Source of the DNA: Lachnospiraceae bacterium
GTDB taxonomy: Bacteria > Bacillota > Clostridia > Lachnospirales > Lachnospiraceae
DNA: 64,000 nt
Assembly (NCBI GenBank): GCA_017623295.1
Contig: JAGAPK010000016.1
Location: forward strand, 38,962-102,961
Direction of reading: 5' to 3'
The position numbers were made by a program, and so were the translations under genes. Positions 16,582 through 25,835 of the stretch are shown here, one piece after another. Positions within the stretch are counted from its first letter, which is position 1. Every line of letters starts with the position of its first letter. The notes beneath the pieces are model-generated. The model did no database searches, was not told where the DNA came from, and saw only the letters and a program-made list of their open reading frames with translations.

Positions 16582-17280
16582 TTAATTGCTCTGGCCATAA
16601 TACGCATTGGCACCATGTTTTCTGTAATAATGTTTATCCTGCAATTCCTGTGGAGCCGGTTGAATACGCGAATTGATTGCCTCTGCCCGATATGCCATTT
16701 TCGCAACTTCCTCCAATACCACTGCGTTGTGAACTGCATCCACGCCATTTTTGCCCCACGCAAAAGGACCATGATTCTTACAAAGAACTGCCGGAACTGC
16801 CATAACTTCTTTGTTCATTTTTCTAAATTCATCCACAATCAGAAGTCCGGTATTCTGTTCATAAGCTTCTGCAATTTCTTCTTCTGTCAGACAACGCAGA
16901 CACGGTACTTCGCCATAAATATAATCGGCATGCGTTGTTCCGTAACAAGGAATGCTTCTGCCAGCCTGTGCCCAGCTTGTTGCATAAGAGGAATGGGTAT
17001 GCACAATACCTCCGATTTCCGGAAATGCTTTATAAAGTTCCAGATGTGTCGGTGTATCGGAAGATGGATTATAACGCCCTTCTACCTTATTTCCCTCTAA
17101 GTCCATAAGCACCATATCGTCCGGCGTTAATCTATCATAATCCACCCCGGATGGTTTAATAGCAAAAATTCCTGTTTCCGAATCGATTTCACTTACGTTC
17201 CCCCAAGTAAAAGTAACCAGATTGTATTTTGGGAGAAGCATATTCGCTTCGTAAACTCTTTGTTTTAATTCCTCTAACAT
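16582..17280 (-). CDS. araD: L-ribulose-5-phosphate 4-epimerase
   Basis: Class II aldolase-family epimerase converting L-ribulose 5-phosphate to D-xylulose 5-phosphate, the last specific step of L-arabinose catabolism. Zinc ligands are visible as His residues in VHTHSSYATSWA and the later LCKNHGPFAWG. Other AraD features are LVTFTWGNVSEID, PSSDTPTHLELYKAFP and a C-terminal HYYRKHGANAYYGQ, the usual AraD tail. Length 232 aa is standard. It lies between the kinase and transketolase genes. Confidence 0.96.
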   Translation of the reverse strand: MLEELKQRVYEANMLLPKYNLVTFTWGNVSEIDSETGIFAIKPSGVDYDRLTPDDMVLMDLEGNKVEGRYNPSSDTPTHLELYKAFPEIGGIVHTHSSYATSWAQAGRSIPCYGTTHADYIYGEVPCLRCLTEEEIAEAYEQNTGLLIVDEFRKMNKEVMAVPAVLCKNHGPFAWGKNGVDAVHNAVVLEEVAKMAYRAEAINSRIQPAPQELQDKHYYRKHGANAYYGQSN

Positions 17281-17340
17281 CGCTCTGTCCTTTCTGTTTG
17301 TACAAAAATTATCACAAAATCTTTTCGTTTACTACATACA

Positions 17341-18948
17341 TTATTTCATGCACTCTACTGCAACTTTTTCAATAGCAAGGCCAGCACTGTAACGTTTCAT
17401 AAATGTATCAAAGCCTTCCACGTCTTCTTTATGCGGTTCTTCTTTCGTACCCTTCTGTCCTGCAAAAACCTTTTGCTCTAAGAAAGCTGCTAAGGTTTCG
17501 TCTTCTTCTTTATGAAGCATATAGGATGCCAGAAGTGCAATACCCCATGCACCGCCTTCGCCGGCTGTTTCCATAACCGCTACCGGAGCATTGATAGCCG
17601 CTGCCATAATACGCTGTCCGACACCTTTTGTCTTGAACAGACCGCCGTGTCCGAGCATTTCATCTACCTGAACGCCTTCTTCTTTTAACAGAATATCCAG
17701 TCCGGTTTTCAGTGCACCAAGCGCTGTGAAAAGATGTACTCTCATAAAGTTTGCAAGATTAAAGTTATCGGAAGGAGTACGCACGAACAATGGACGACCT
17801 TCTTCAAAACCTGTAATATGCTCACCGGAGAAGTAATTGTAAGCAAGTAAACCGCCACAATCACTATCGCCTTCCAATGCTTTACGGTATAATGTACCAT
17901 AAAGCTCGTTCATATCAACGCTCATACCCATGCTCTGTGCAAATTCTTTGAAAATATTTACCCATGCATTCAAATCAGAAGTACAGTTGTTGCAGTGTAC
18001 CATTGCTACCAGACTGCCGTCCGGTGTTGTTACCAAATCAATCGCATCGTATACTTTTTTTAATTCTTTTTCCAGAACAATCATGGCAAATACGCTGGTT
18101 CCGGCTGATACGTTACCGGTTCTTTTTGCAACAGAATTCGTTGCCGCCATACCGGTTCCTGCATCACCTTCCGGTGGGCAAAGCGGAATGCCTGCCTGCA
18201 GCGCTCCGGTTGGGTCTAACAAAGCAGCCCCTTCTGCGCTCAAAGTACCTGCTGCCTCACCGGCGGTCTGTACCTTCGGCATAATCTCCCGTAATTTCCA
18301 TGAAAATCCTTTGTCTGCTACCAGTTCATCAAACTGTGCAATCATCTTCTCATTGAAATCACCGGTTTCAATATCAATTGGGAACATACCGGAGGCTTCG
18401 CCAACACCAAGTGTACGAACACCGGTCAGTTTCCAATGCACATAGCCCGCCAGCGTTGTAAAATATTTGATAGAAGGAACGTGTTCTTCTTCATTCAAAA
18501 TTGCCTGATAAAGATGTGCAATGCTCCATCTCTGCGGAATGTGATAGTTAAATACCTCAGTTAATTTCTCAGATGCCGGTCCTGTAATGGTATTTCTCCA
18601 GGTACGGAATGGTACTAATAATTCATCTTTTTCATTAAAAGCCATGTAACCATGCATCATGGCACTGAAACCAATCGCACCGATTTTAACCAAAGTAATA
18701 CCATACTGCTTTTTTACATCTTCTGCCATATTTTTATAACAGTCCTGCAAACCATTCCAGATATCATCCAGACGATACGTCCAGATACCATTCTCCAGAC
18801 GGTTTTCCCAGTCATGAGCACCGGATGCAATTGGTGTATTATCTTCTGCTACCAGAACTGCTTTGATTCTGGTAGAGCCAAATTCAATACCGAGAACCGT
18901 TTTGCCGTCTTCAATCTGTTTCTTAATTTCTTCTACACTATACCCCAT
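17341..18948 (-). CDS. araB: FGGY-family sugar kinase, probable ribulokinase
   Basis: A 535-residue FGGY carbohydrate kinase. The N-terminal phosphate-binding loop is [14 protein letters not shown] and the C-terminal ATP domain contains [26 protein letters not shown] and [14 protein letters not shown]. Its place between araA and araD makes L-ribulokinase the expected activity. It resembles the clostridial kinase type found in arabinose loci rather than the classical enterobacterial AraB, so the symbol rests partly on context. It begins 29 bases after araA. A palindromic TTTGTACAAA occurs in the 60-base gap downstream (about 17298-17307). Confidence 0.82.
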   Translation of the reverse strand: MGYSVEEIKKQIEDGKTVLGIEFGSTRIKAVLVAEDNTPIASGAHDWENRLENGIWTYRLDDIWNGLQDCYKNMAEDVKKQYGITLVKIGAIGFSAMMHGYMAFNEKDELLVPFRTWRNTITGPASEKLTEVFNYHIPQRWSIAHLYQAILNEEEHVPSIKYFTTLAGYVHWKLTGVRTLGVGEASGMFPIDIETGDFNEKMIAQFDELVADKGFSWKLREIMPKVQTAGEAAGTLSAEGAALLDPTGALQAGIPLCPPEGDAGTGMAATNSVAKRTGNVSAGTSVFAMIVLEKELKKVYDAIDLVTTPDGSLVAMVHCNNCTSDLNAWVNIFKEFAQSMGMSVDMNELYGTLYRKALEGDSDCGGLLAYNYFSGEHITGFEEGRPLFVRTPSDNFNLANFMRVHLFTALGALKTGLDILLKEEGVQVDEMLGHGGLFKTKGVGQRIMAAAINAPVAVMETAGEGGAWGIALLASYMLHKEEDETLAAFLEQKVFAGQKGTKEEPHKEDVEGFDTFMKRYSAGLAIEKVAVECMK

Positions 18949-18977
18949 CTTCCTCTGACCTCCTATTTTTCACACTG

Positions 18978-20471
18978 TTAGCGAAATGCTGCTTCGTTCC
19001 ATCTTAACTCATTTTTAAAATCACGAATGGTTGTATTTTTATCAATTACAACACTTTCAATGCCCATTGCTGCTGCCCAGTCTACCATCTGGTCTACGCT
19101 TAAGTCATAAGAGAATGCCGTATGATGTGCACCTCCTGCCAGAATCCAGGCCGTTGCACCGATTTCCATATTCGGCTGTGGTGTCCAGAATGCAGTACCA
19201 ACCGGAAGCTTCGGCATCGGTTTCTCTACCTTCTTACAATCAACCGCATTGATTAACAATCGGAATCTTGTTCCAAGGTCAACCAAAGAACATGCTACTG
19301 CCGGGCCGATCTTAGAAGTAAATACAAGACGAGCCGGGTCTTCTCTATTACCCATAGAAAGAGGACAAACCTTAATACCGATTTCACCGTCTGCTACGGA
19401 AGGACAAACCTCTAACATATGTGCCTGCAAAATACCGTCTTTGCCCGGAACCAGATTATAAGTATAATCTTCCATCATAGAAGTTCCTTTGGCATCTTTG
19501 ATATCTGCCGTCATAAGCTTCATCAGACGAACCATAGCCGCTACTTTCCAGTCACCTTCTGCACCGAAACCATAACCTTTTTCCATCAATCTCTGAATGG
19601 AAAGACCCGGTAACTGCTGCAAACCACCTAACATACCAAAGTGAGTAACAATAGCATGATAATCATTCTCTACTAAGAATTTCTCGATACCGATTTCCTG
19701 TCTTGCCTGTACTGCAACATGTTTCTTAAATTCAGCTAAATCTCTGCCTTCATCAATGATTTTGTATTTGCTGTAATATTCTTCTACCAGAGCATCTACA
19801 TCACCCTGTGCTACCGCATCGACATATTCTACTAAATCATTTACACAGAAGTGGTCGATTTCCCAACCAAATTTAATCTGGGCTTCTACTTTATCACCTT
19901 CCGTTACGGCTACATTGTTCATGTTATCACCGAAACGACAAACTCTGATATGAGAAGATTCGATAATGCCAAGTGCTGTTCTCATCCAGCTTCCAAGCTG
20001 CTCCTGAACACTTGGATTTGCCCAGTGACCAACAATAATTTTTCTCTCGATACCCATACGGCTTACGATATGACCATATTCTCTGTCACCATGTGCAGAC
20101 TGATTTTCATTCATGAAATCCATATCTATTGTATCATAAGGAAGCTCTTCGTTAAACTGTGTATGTAAATGACAAAGCGGTTTTCTGAATTCTTTTAATC
20201 CAAGAATCCACATTTTAGCCGGAGAAAAAGTATGCATCCAGGTAATAACGCCCGCACATTCTTCGTCATTATTTGCATCGTTAAAAGTTTTACGGATAGA
20301 AGCCTGACTGATTAAAGTAGGTTTCAGAATAACTTCAAAAGGTAATTTACCGGAAGCATTCAAACCTTCTACTATTTTAGCAGAATGTTCTGCTACTTTT
20401 CTTAAACATTCATCCCCATATAAGTCCTGTGATCCTGTGCAAAACCAAAATTTATAATTTTTTGTCTTCAT
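18978..20471 (-). CDS. araA: L-arabinose isomerase
   Basis: Converts L-arabinose to L-ribulose. The 497-residue protein has the full AraA pattern: FWFCTGSQDLYG at the start, GVITWMHTFSPAKMW, and the metal-binding set made by Glu in GAEGDWKVAAMVRLMK, Glu in GTSMMEDYTYN, His in LQAHMLEVCPS and His in GGAHHTAFSYD. Mn2+ dependence is expected. A terminator-like hairpin lies between the importer genes and araA, so araA may be expressed partly by read-through or from its own start. The ribosome site is a modest GAGAG. Confidence 0.97.
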   Translation of the reverse strand: MKTKNYKFWFCTGSQDLYGDECLRKVAEHSAKIVEGLNASGKLPFEVILKPTLISQASIRKTFNDANNDEECAGVITWMHTFSPAKMWILGLKEFRKPLCHLHTQFNEELPYDTIDMDFMNENQSAHGDREYGHIVSRMGIERKIIVGHWANPSVQEQLGSWMRTALGIIESSHIRVCRFGDNMNNVAVTEGDKVEAQIKFGWEIDHFCVNDLVEYVDAVAQGDVDALVEEYYSKYKIIDEGRDLAEFKKHVAVQARQEIGIEKFLVENDYHAIVTHFGMLGGLQQLPGLSIQRLMEKGYGFGAEGDWKVAAMVRLMKLMTADIKDAKGTSMMEDYTYNLVPGKDGILQAHMLEVCPSVADGEIGIKVCPLSMGNREDPARLVFTSKIGPAVACSLVDLGTRFRLLINAVDCKKVEKPMPKLPVGTAFWTPQPNMEIGATAWILAGGAHHTAFSYDLSVDQMVDWAAAMGIESVVIDKNTTIRDFKNELRWNEAAFR

Positions 20472-20511
20472 AATTTTCTCTCTTTCTGCCGTTTTTGCGG
20501 CTTATTTTTTC

Positions 20512-20554
20512 AAAAAAACTGCCAAAGCGGCAATGGAAATCACCGAAATGGCAG
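20512..20554 (-). terminator. Terminator/attenuator between importer genes and araA
   Basis: On the minus strand CTGCCA (20549-20554) pairs with TGGCAG (20519-20524), with additional CGG/CCG pairing inside, followed by seven T residues (20512-20518). It would end or dampen transcription after the permease genes. Confidence 0.65.
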
Positions 20555-20574
20555 CCTCTTATTTCATATCCTAT

Positions 20575-21636
20575 TTATTCTGCTTTTTTCTTTTTACGCA
20601 TTGTCATAACAACACTCTGAATTACGAGGAATAAGCAGAGCATAACTGCTCGTGTAATTCCTGTCCACCATGCCTGGTCCAGACCGGCAGATGAAACAAT
20701 ATTCTGAATGGTACTAAGTGATAATACACCAAAGAAGGTTCCGATGATATTACCAACACCACCGGTTAACATTGTACCGCCGATGATGGAAGATGCGATT
20801 GCATCCATTTCTGCGCCGGTCGCATGGGATGCAGAACCGGAACCAACATGCAGGAAGTAAACAAATCCACCAATTCCTGCCAGAATTCCACATAATAAAT
20901 GAGCAATAAATTTTGTTCTTTTTACATTGATACCAAGCATCAGTGCACTCTGTTTGTTACCGCCCAGTGCATAGAAAGAACGACCAAGCTTCGTCCATCT
21001 TAAAACACAGAATAAAGCAATTACAACAATAAGAGCAACAATAACACCGATTTCAACATAAGCATTTACGTATTTGCCAAGTTTGTTGACAGAACCCATT
21101 CCCGGAACAACAATTCTTGTCATTTTCAAGGTATTAAATGCTTCGTTCTCTACGTTAAAAGGTTTTGTATTAACAATCGTTGTCATACCACGTGCAAAGA
21201 ACATTCCGGCTAAGGTAACGATAAATGGCTGGATATCCAGATAAGCTATTAAGAAGCCCTGGAATAAACCAAATGCCAAGCCGATTGCTACTGCAATTAA
21301 CATGGATACAACAAGATTACCACCTTTATAATCCAGATATACTGCACAGCACATACTTACCAATGCTGTAATACCACCAACAGAGATATCAATACTGCCG
21401 GTAATCATAACAAGGCTGAGTCCACAGGATAAGATAATCAATGCTGCATTTGCATTTAAGATGTTAAAAAATGTCTGTGGTTTTAAGAAACCGGCTCCCT
21501 GAAATACGATTGCACCAATATACATTACAAAGAAAACAACAATAGTAATTGTAAGGAGTAAATTTGTATCGCTGATATTTTTCATTCTGTTCATCAGAGA
21601 ATTGCCTGATGCAGCTGTTTTGTTTGATTTTGACAT
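20575..21636 (-). CDS. Sugar ABC transporter permease (YjfF-like)
   Basis: A 353-residue inner-membrane permease of the ribose/galactofuranose family (BPD_transp_2). About nine or ten hydrophobic helices are visible. The family loop GNIIGTFFGVLSLSTIQNI follows MDAIASSIIGGTMLTGGVG, the EAA-like contact region. It is the second permease of a heterodimeric channel. The ATG at 21636 has GGAGG nine bases upstream, one base after the preceding permease stop; a TTG at 21645 would overlap that gene. The best analogue is YjfF of the E. coli furanose importer; here L-arabinofuranose or galactofuranose uptake is inferred from the arabinose context. Confidence 0.85.
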   Translation of the reverse strand: MSKSNKTAASGNSLMNRMKNISDTNLLLTITIVVFFVMYIGAIVFQGAGFLKPQTFFNILNANAALIILSCGLSLVMITGSIDISVGGITALVSMCCAVYLDYKGGNLVVSMLIAVAIGLAFGLFQGFLIAYLDIQPFIVTLAGMFFARGMTTIVNTKPFNVENEAFNTLKMTRIVVPGMGSVNKLGKYVNAYVEIGVIVALIVVIALFCVLRWTKLGRSFYALGGNKQSALMLGINVKRTKFIAHLLCGILAGIGGFVYFLHVGSGSASHATGAEMDAIASSIIGGTMLTGGVGNIIGTFFGVLSLSTIQNIVSSAGLDQAWWTGITRAVMLCLFLVIQSVVMTMRKKKKAE

Positions 21637-21637
21637 A

Positions 21638-22726
21638 CTAAGCAACCTCCTTAACTTTCAGTTTCTTTGTCATAGAAGAGAATGCCTCTCTTACGGTCGG
21701 TGCACTGATTACAACCAGAAGAATAACAACGATTGCTTTGTATGCCGGAAGTGCATCGGACTGTACATTAAATTTGTAAAGTGTTGTTGTCAGGAACTGA
21801 ATTACATATGCTCCGATGATGGAAGCTGCCATATTAAATTTACCACCGCTTAATGCGTTACCGCCTAATGCAACTGCCAGAATGGCATCCATTTCAATAT
21901 CTTTAGCAATAACAGAGTAGTTAATCGTAGAAATACGGCTTACTTTAATCAATCCGACAACTGCAACACACAGACCAAGAATTACAAAGGAAAGAACCTT
22001 AATAAATGCCGGGTTCAGACCATTTAATCTGGAAGAACTTTCGTTGATACCAACTGCCTGTGTAAATAATTTTAAATTGGTAACCTTTAAAACGATTCCT
22101 ATGATAATCATGCAGGCTACTGCAATAAAGAATGGTGTAGGAATCGGAATTCCCGGAATGAACTCACCAAAATATGTAAAGGATGGTTCGCTGATAACCG
22201 GAAGTTCATTGTTGTTAATCCATGCTGCGATAGAACGTCCTGCTGTATACAGAATCAGTGTTGCTATCATCGGCTGAATTTTGAAATACGCTACCAGTAC
22301 ACCGTTGAATGCACCAAATAACATTGCCACAACGCAGCTTACAAGAAATGCTACGATAATTGGTGCCTGTAATGTTTCCGGACGGGAATTAGTTCCGCAA
22401 AGTACACGCAGCAGAACGCTTCCGCTGATTGCAATTGCCGCGCCGACACTGATATCCTGACCTCCGGTAGCAGCTGTAACAAGCGTCATACCAATGGCAA
22501 GAATCGCAAGCTCAGAACCGCTGTCCAGAATCGTAATTAAGAAACCTGACAGAACAGGATTTCCTGCGCTGTTATATCCTAATGAAATTTTGAAAAAAGA
22601 AGGATCAGCAATCAAATTGAATACAGCAAGTAATAACAAAGTTGCCAATGGAATAAAACACTGATTCTTTACTATTTTCATAAAAAAGCTGGATGCACTT
22701 GATTTTTTTGCTTCATTTGTCTGCAT
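21638..22726 (-). CDS. Sugar ABC transporter permease (YtfT-like)
   Basis: A 362-residue permease of the same family as its downstream partner. Helices span nearly the whole protein, with TGGQDISVGAAIAISG near the N-terminal third and MDAILAVALGGNALSGGKFN, the EAA-like loop, near the C-terminus. The ATG at 22726 lies one base after the ATPase stop, with GGAGG inside the end of that gene; this tight packing implies translational coupling. Together with the YjfF-like protein it forms the translocation channel. Confidence 0.85.
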   Translation of the reverse strand: MQTNEAKKSSASSFFMKIVKNQCFIPLATLLLLAVFNLIADPSFFKISLGYNSAGNPVLSGFLITILDSGSELAILAIGMTLVTAATGGQDISVGAAIAISGSVLLRVLCGTNSRPETLQAPIIVAFLVSCVVAMLFGAFNGVLVAYFKIQPMIATLILYTAGRSIAAWINNNELPVISEPSFTYFGEFIPGIPIPTPFFIAVACMIIIGIVLKVTNLKLFTQAVGINESSSRLNGLNPAFIKVLSFVILGLCVAVVGLIKVSRISTINYSVIAKDIEMDAILAVALGGNALSGGKFNMAASIIGAYVIQFLTTTLYKFNVQSDALPAYKAIVVILLVVISAPTVREAFSSMTKKLKVKEVA

Positions 22727-22727
22727 T

Positions 22728-24242
22728 TTATTTGTCACCTCCGGCAATCGTACTCATTACCTTGTTCTGATTTAAGTCTGCTCCCGAAAGCTCGCCTACC
22801 ACCTTACGGTCTCTCATAACAACCAGGCGGGAACAGGTACGTATCATTTCATCTAATTCGGAAGAAATAAATGTAACACTCATTCCTTCGGATGCCAGTT
22901 TCAATACCAGTTTCTGGATATCAATCTTGGTACCGACATCAATACCACGAGTCGGCTCATCCAGAATCAGATATTCCGGATGTGTGAACAGCCATCTTGC
23001 CAGAATTACTTTCTGCTGATTACCACCGGAAAGTGATTTAATCGGGGTATCCTTTGATGCTGTTTTAATACTCAGAAGTTTGATATATTCATCTGCCACT
23101 TTGTTTGCTTCTGCTTTGGAGAATGGTTTAAAGAAACCTCGCAGTACCTGCTGTGCCAGGATAATATTATCTCGAACGGAAAGATCCCCTATAATTCCGT
23201 CATTCTTGCGGTCTTCCGGTAAATATGCAATGCCGTTTTTCATAGCATCAAGCGGTTTTGAAATTTTCACATTTTTACCATTCATTTTTACCGCTCCACC
23301 AAGCACTCTGTCTGCACCGAAAATAGCACGGACACATTCGCTTCTTCCGGAACCAAGCAGACCGGTAAAGCCGTTTACTTCACCTTTATCAATGTGGAAA
23401 TCAAATGGTTTGATACCTGCATCACTGACAAGTCCTTCTGCTTCCAGTACCGGTACTGCTCCTTTTTCTTTGGTATATTCCTGCTGTTCACCCTTGATAT
23501 CAGATAAATCATCCAGTTCTTTTCCAAGCATCTTAGAAACAAGCTGTACACGCGGAAGTTCTTTAATCGGATATTCTCCTACCAATTTACCATCTCGCAT
23601 AACGGTAATTCTGTCACATACCTCATACACCTGATCTAAGAAATGTGTAACAAATATAATTCCAACGCCTCTTTCCCTCAAATCACGCATAAGCTTGAAA
23701 AGTTTTGCAACTTCCTGCTCATCCAGGGAAGAAGTCGGTTCATCCAAAATTAAAACTTTACAATCCATATCAACTGCTCGTGCAATTGCTATCATCTGTT
23801 GAACTGCTATGGAACAGCTTTCCAACTGCTGTGTCGGTTTTGCCGGTATATCTAATGATTTCAGAATTCTATCCGTTTCCGTATTCATTTTTTTCCAATT
23901 CTGATATACCCCCTCTGTTCTGCCGATAAACATATTTTCTGCAACAGACAGATTAGGACATAAGGTAATTTCCTGATATACGGTACTGATTCCAAGCCGT
24001 TGTGCATCCTGTGGCGAATGAATTGCCACTGCACCTTCTACTCCATCTAAGAAGATTTCGCCTTCCTCTTTTCCATAAACTCCGGTTAAAACTTTAATTA
24101 ACGTTGATTTTCCGGCACCATTTTCGCCCATCAACGCATGTATTTCCCCTTTACGCAACGTGAAATCTACTCCTTGCAAAGCATGTACACCGGGGAAAAT
24201 TTTATGAATGTTTCTCATTTTTAATACAATATTATCTTCCAC
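22728..24242 (-). CDS. Sugar ABC transporter ATP-binding protein (YtfR/AraG-like, double NBD)
   Basis: A 504-residue fused ATPase that energises sugar import. The first domain has Walker A GENGAGKST, the signature CSIAVQQMIAIARA and Walker B VLILDEPTSSLD. The second has a degenerate Walker A (GLLGSGRSE), signature LSGGNQQKVILARW and LILDEPTRGIDVG. This asymmetry is normal in the RbsA/AraG/YtfR family. Translation starts at GTG with GGGAGG nine bases upstream. A stable hairpin separates it from the binding-protein gene upstream. Confidence 0.93.
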   Translation of the reverse strand: MEDNIVLKMRNIHKIFPGVHALQGVDFTLRKGEIHALMGENGAGKSTLIKVLTGVYGKEEGEIFLDGVEGAVAIHSPQDAQRLGISTVYQEITLCPNLSVAENMFIGRTEGVYQNWKKMNTETDRILKSLDIPAKPTQQLESCSIAVQQMIAIARAVDMDCKVLILDEPTSSLDEQEVAKLFKLMRDLRERGVGIIFVTHFLDQVYEVCDRITVMRDGKLVGEYPIKELPRVQLVSKMLGKELDDLSDIKGEQQEYTKEKGAVPVLEAEGLVSDAGIKPFDFHIDKGEVNGFTGLLGSGRSECVRAIFGADRVLGGAVKMNGKNVKISKPLDAMKNGIAYLPEDRKNDGIIGDLSVRDNIILAQQVLRGFFKPFSKAEANKVADEYIKLLSIKTASKDTPIKSLSGGNQQKVILARWLFTHPEYLILDEPTRGIDVGTKIDIQKLVLKLASEGMSVTFISSELDEMIRTCSRLVVMRDRKVVGELSGADLNQNKVMSTIAGGDK

Positions 24243-24283
24243 GCCTCGGCACCTCCCATTTTTACCATCGGATTAAAGAAAAT

Positions 24284-24321
24284 GCGGCGCAGCCTGAAAT
24301 TTTTAACATATGCTGCGCCGC
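24284..24321. repeat. G+C-rich hairpin between binding-protein and ATPase genes
   Basis: GCGGCGCAGC (24284-24293) and GCTGCGCCGC (24312-24321) form a perfect ten-base stem with an 18-base loop. On the minus strand only a short ATTTTC follows, so termination would be partial. Such hairpins behind binding-protein genes typically raise their mRNA level over downstream genes. Confidence 0.65.
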
Positions 24322-24353
24322 GCTTTTTCCAGTAATTCAAATAACGACTTTAT

Positions 24354-25394
24354 TTAGATACCATAAATATTTACATCATCCTGTGTAATTGTTTCAGCAT
24401 CGAAACCTTTTTCATCCATGATGATTACTTTTTCAGAAATTGTTTCTCCTGCTTCCAGTTTCTTAATAACTTCATCAATGTAAGAAGCCTGGAATGGGTT
24501 ACACTGACCATCATAGTTCCAGTTCTGAGCTAACAGTTCTTCTAATGCCCATTTGTTACAGTCAAATCCCATAACAATAACGTCTTTGCCTACACCATGA
24601 GAGATGTTTGCTTTATCAAGAGCTGCAACAGCACCTTTCGCCATATCATCATTTTCTGCATAAATAACATTGAAGGATTCACCGGAATCAATTACAGACT
24701 GAACAATCTGCTGTGCTTTTTCTGCATTCCACTCAGCTGTCTGCTGTGTAACAAGTGTCCAACCATCAGAAGCTACTGCTGCATCCAATGCACCGGAACG
24801 TCCCTGCTGTGCTGCGGAACCCATAACACCCTGAAGGTGAATAATCTTGTATTCAGAAAGTCCCTGCTCCTTTAACCAGTTAACTGCTGTTTCACCTTCT
24901 TTATCCATATCAGATACGATGGATGCTTCATAAAGGCTTTCGTCTGCATCAATAGTACGGTCAAATAAGATAACTCTTACGCCGGCATCCTGTGCATCCT
25001 GAAGAACGGAATCCCAACCAGCTGTATCAGCTGCGGAAAGAAGAAGATAATCTACACCGTCCTGAATAAATTTCTGTGCTGCTGTAATCTGTTCGTCATT
25101 TTTAAGGCTGTATGCAAAAGATGCATCATATCCGTTTTCTTCTGTAAACATTGCTTTCAGGTCTTTATCATTTGCTGTACGATATCCGGATTCATTTGGA
25201 TCATTGTTAATGATACCTACTTTAATTAACTCACCGGATGCTGCAGGAGCTTCCTCTGCTGTGTCTTCTGAAGCAGCTGCTTCTGTTGCTGTATCCTCTG
25301 TGGATGCTGTTGCTTCTTCACTGCTTCCACAACCGGTTGCTAAAGCTGCTACCATCGCTGTACTAAGTAATACACTTAATAATTTCTTTTTCAT
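24354..25394 (-). CDS. Sugar ABC transporter substrate-binding lipoprotein (YtfQ-like)
   Basis: A 346-residue lipoprotein that captures the sugar outside the membrane. The lipobox LATGC (Cys22) follows a signal peptide, and an Ala/Glu/Thr-rich linker leads into a Peripla_BP_4 fold. Recognisable parts are KVGIINNDPNESGYRTANDK, DYLLLSAADTAGWDSVLQDAQDAGVRVILFDR and YAENDDMAKGAVAALDK. The AAAGGAGG ribosome site is near perfect, consistent with high expression. The N-terminal region resembles galactofuranose- and arabinofuranose-binding proteins; location in an arabinose locus favours L-arabinose/arabinofuranose. It is a close paralogue of the sensor binding protein at 28581-29618. Confidence 0.9.
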   Translation of the reverse strand: MKKKLLSVLLSTAMVAALATGCGSSEEATASTEDTATEAAASEDTAEEAPAASGELIKVGIINNDPNESGYRTANDKDLKAMFTEENGYDASFAYSLKNDEQITAAQKFIQDGVDYLLLSAADTAGWDSVLQDAQDAGVRVILFDRTIDADESLYEASIVSDMDKEGETAVNWLKEQGLSEYKIIHLQGVMGSAAQQGRSGALDAAVASDGWTLVTQQTAEWNAEKAQQIVQSVIDSGESFNVIYAENDDMAKGAVAALDKANISHGVGKDVIVMGFDCNKWALEELLAQNWNYDGQCNPFQASYIDEVIKKLEAGETISEKVIIMDEKGFDAETITQDDVNIYGI

Positions 25395-25513
25395 TTTGTT
25401 TCCTCCTTTGAAATACTTCCCTCTTTTATTTTTTTGAAAATGTGTAAGTCCGTTTTGTTTCGTCCTTACAAGTCAAACTTTAACAGAGTATATGACTCGC
25501 TTCAATCGGATAT

Positions 25514-25528
25514 TCGTCATTTTGACGA
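25514..25528. promoter_or_regulatory. 15-bp palindrome upstream of the importer promoter
   Basis: TCGTCA-TTT-TGACGA is a perfect inverted repeat. If TATACT at 25487-25492 is the importer -10 element, the palindrome covers about -34 to -48, where the -35 box is missing. That is a typical place for an activator site, possibly for the YesN-type regulator at 26927-28555. Confidence 0.45.
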
Positions 25529-25539
25529 GTTTGAACGGT

Positions 25540-25567
25540 TTGAATAATACAAATTTTGTGCTATAAT
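25540..25567 (+). promoter_or_regulatory. Plus-strand promoter driving the AraR-type gene
   Basis: TTGAAT (25540-25545) and consensus TATAAT (25562-25567) are 16 bases apart. The predicted start near 25574 leaves a leader of about 260 bases before the AraR-type ATG. Confidence 0.55.
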
Positions 25568-25578
25568 ATGCAAATCCA

Positions 25579-25599
25579 ATACAAATTTTACATTTGTAT
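25579..25599. promoter_or_regulatory. Probable AraR operator
   Basis: ATACAAAT-N5-ATTTGTAT is a perfect 21-base inverted repeat just downstream of the plus-strand start site. An identical half-site ATACAAAT lies 32 bases upstream (25547-25554), about three helical turns away, overlapping the promoter spacer. This arrangement suits cooperative, autoregulatory binding by the AraR-type repressor. Assignment to AraR is inference. Confidence 0.5.
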
Positions 25600-25835
25600 C
25601 AAAAATTTACTATTTTGAAATATTTTGGTTGGATTTTTTACGATATGATGATTTGTTACACCGAAAAAATAGGCCTTTTTTCATAGACATTTTTTCTACT
25701 TCATTTAAAAAAAGGCAAAATTTTTCATTTTTCATTCCAAAGAGATTAAATTTTTTATATTAGAAATTTATACGTTTTACTTTTTATGACGTAAATTTAT
25801 GATATTTTTGTTCAAAAAAATTATGGAGAATTACT

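Larger units (their letters stand above)
25395..25835. promoter_or_regulatory. Divergent control region of the arabinose locus
   Basis: A 441-base A/T-rich non-coding region between the importer operon (minus) and the AraR-type gene (plus). It contains a minus-strand -10 candidate TATACT (25487-25492) without a good -35, a palindrome TCGTCA-TTT-TGACGA (25514-25528), direct repeats GTTTGAA (25529-25535, 25538-25544), a plus-strand promoter (25540-25567) and ATACAAAT half-sites (25547-25554, 25579-25599). Bases ~25620-25830 are very A/T-rich and hold no further signal that I can support. Confidence 0.6.

Noticed and set aside
17298-17307. TTTGTACAAA as an AraR operator between araB and araD
   Set aside because: Only a ten-base palindrome inside an operon, without a promoter and unlike the sites in the divergent region.
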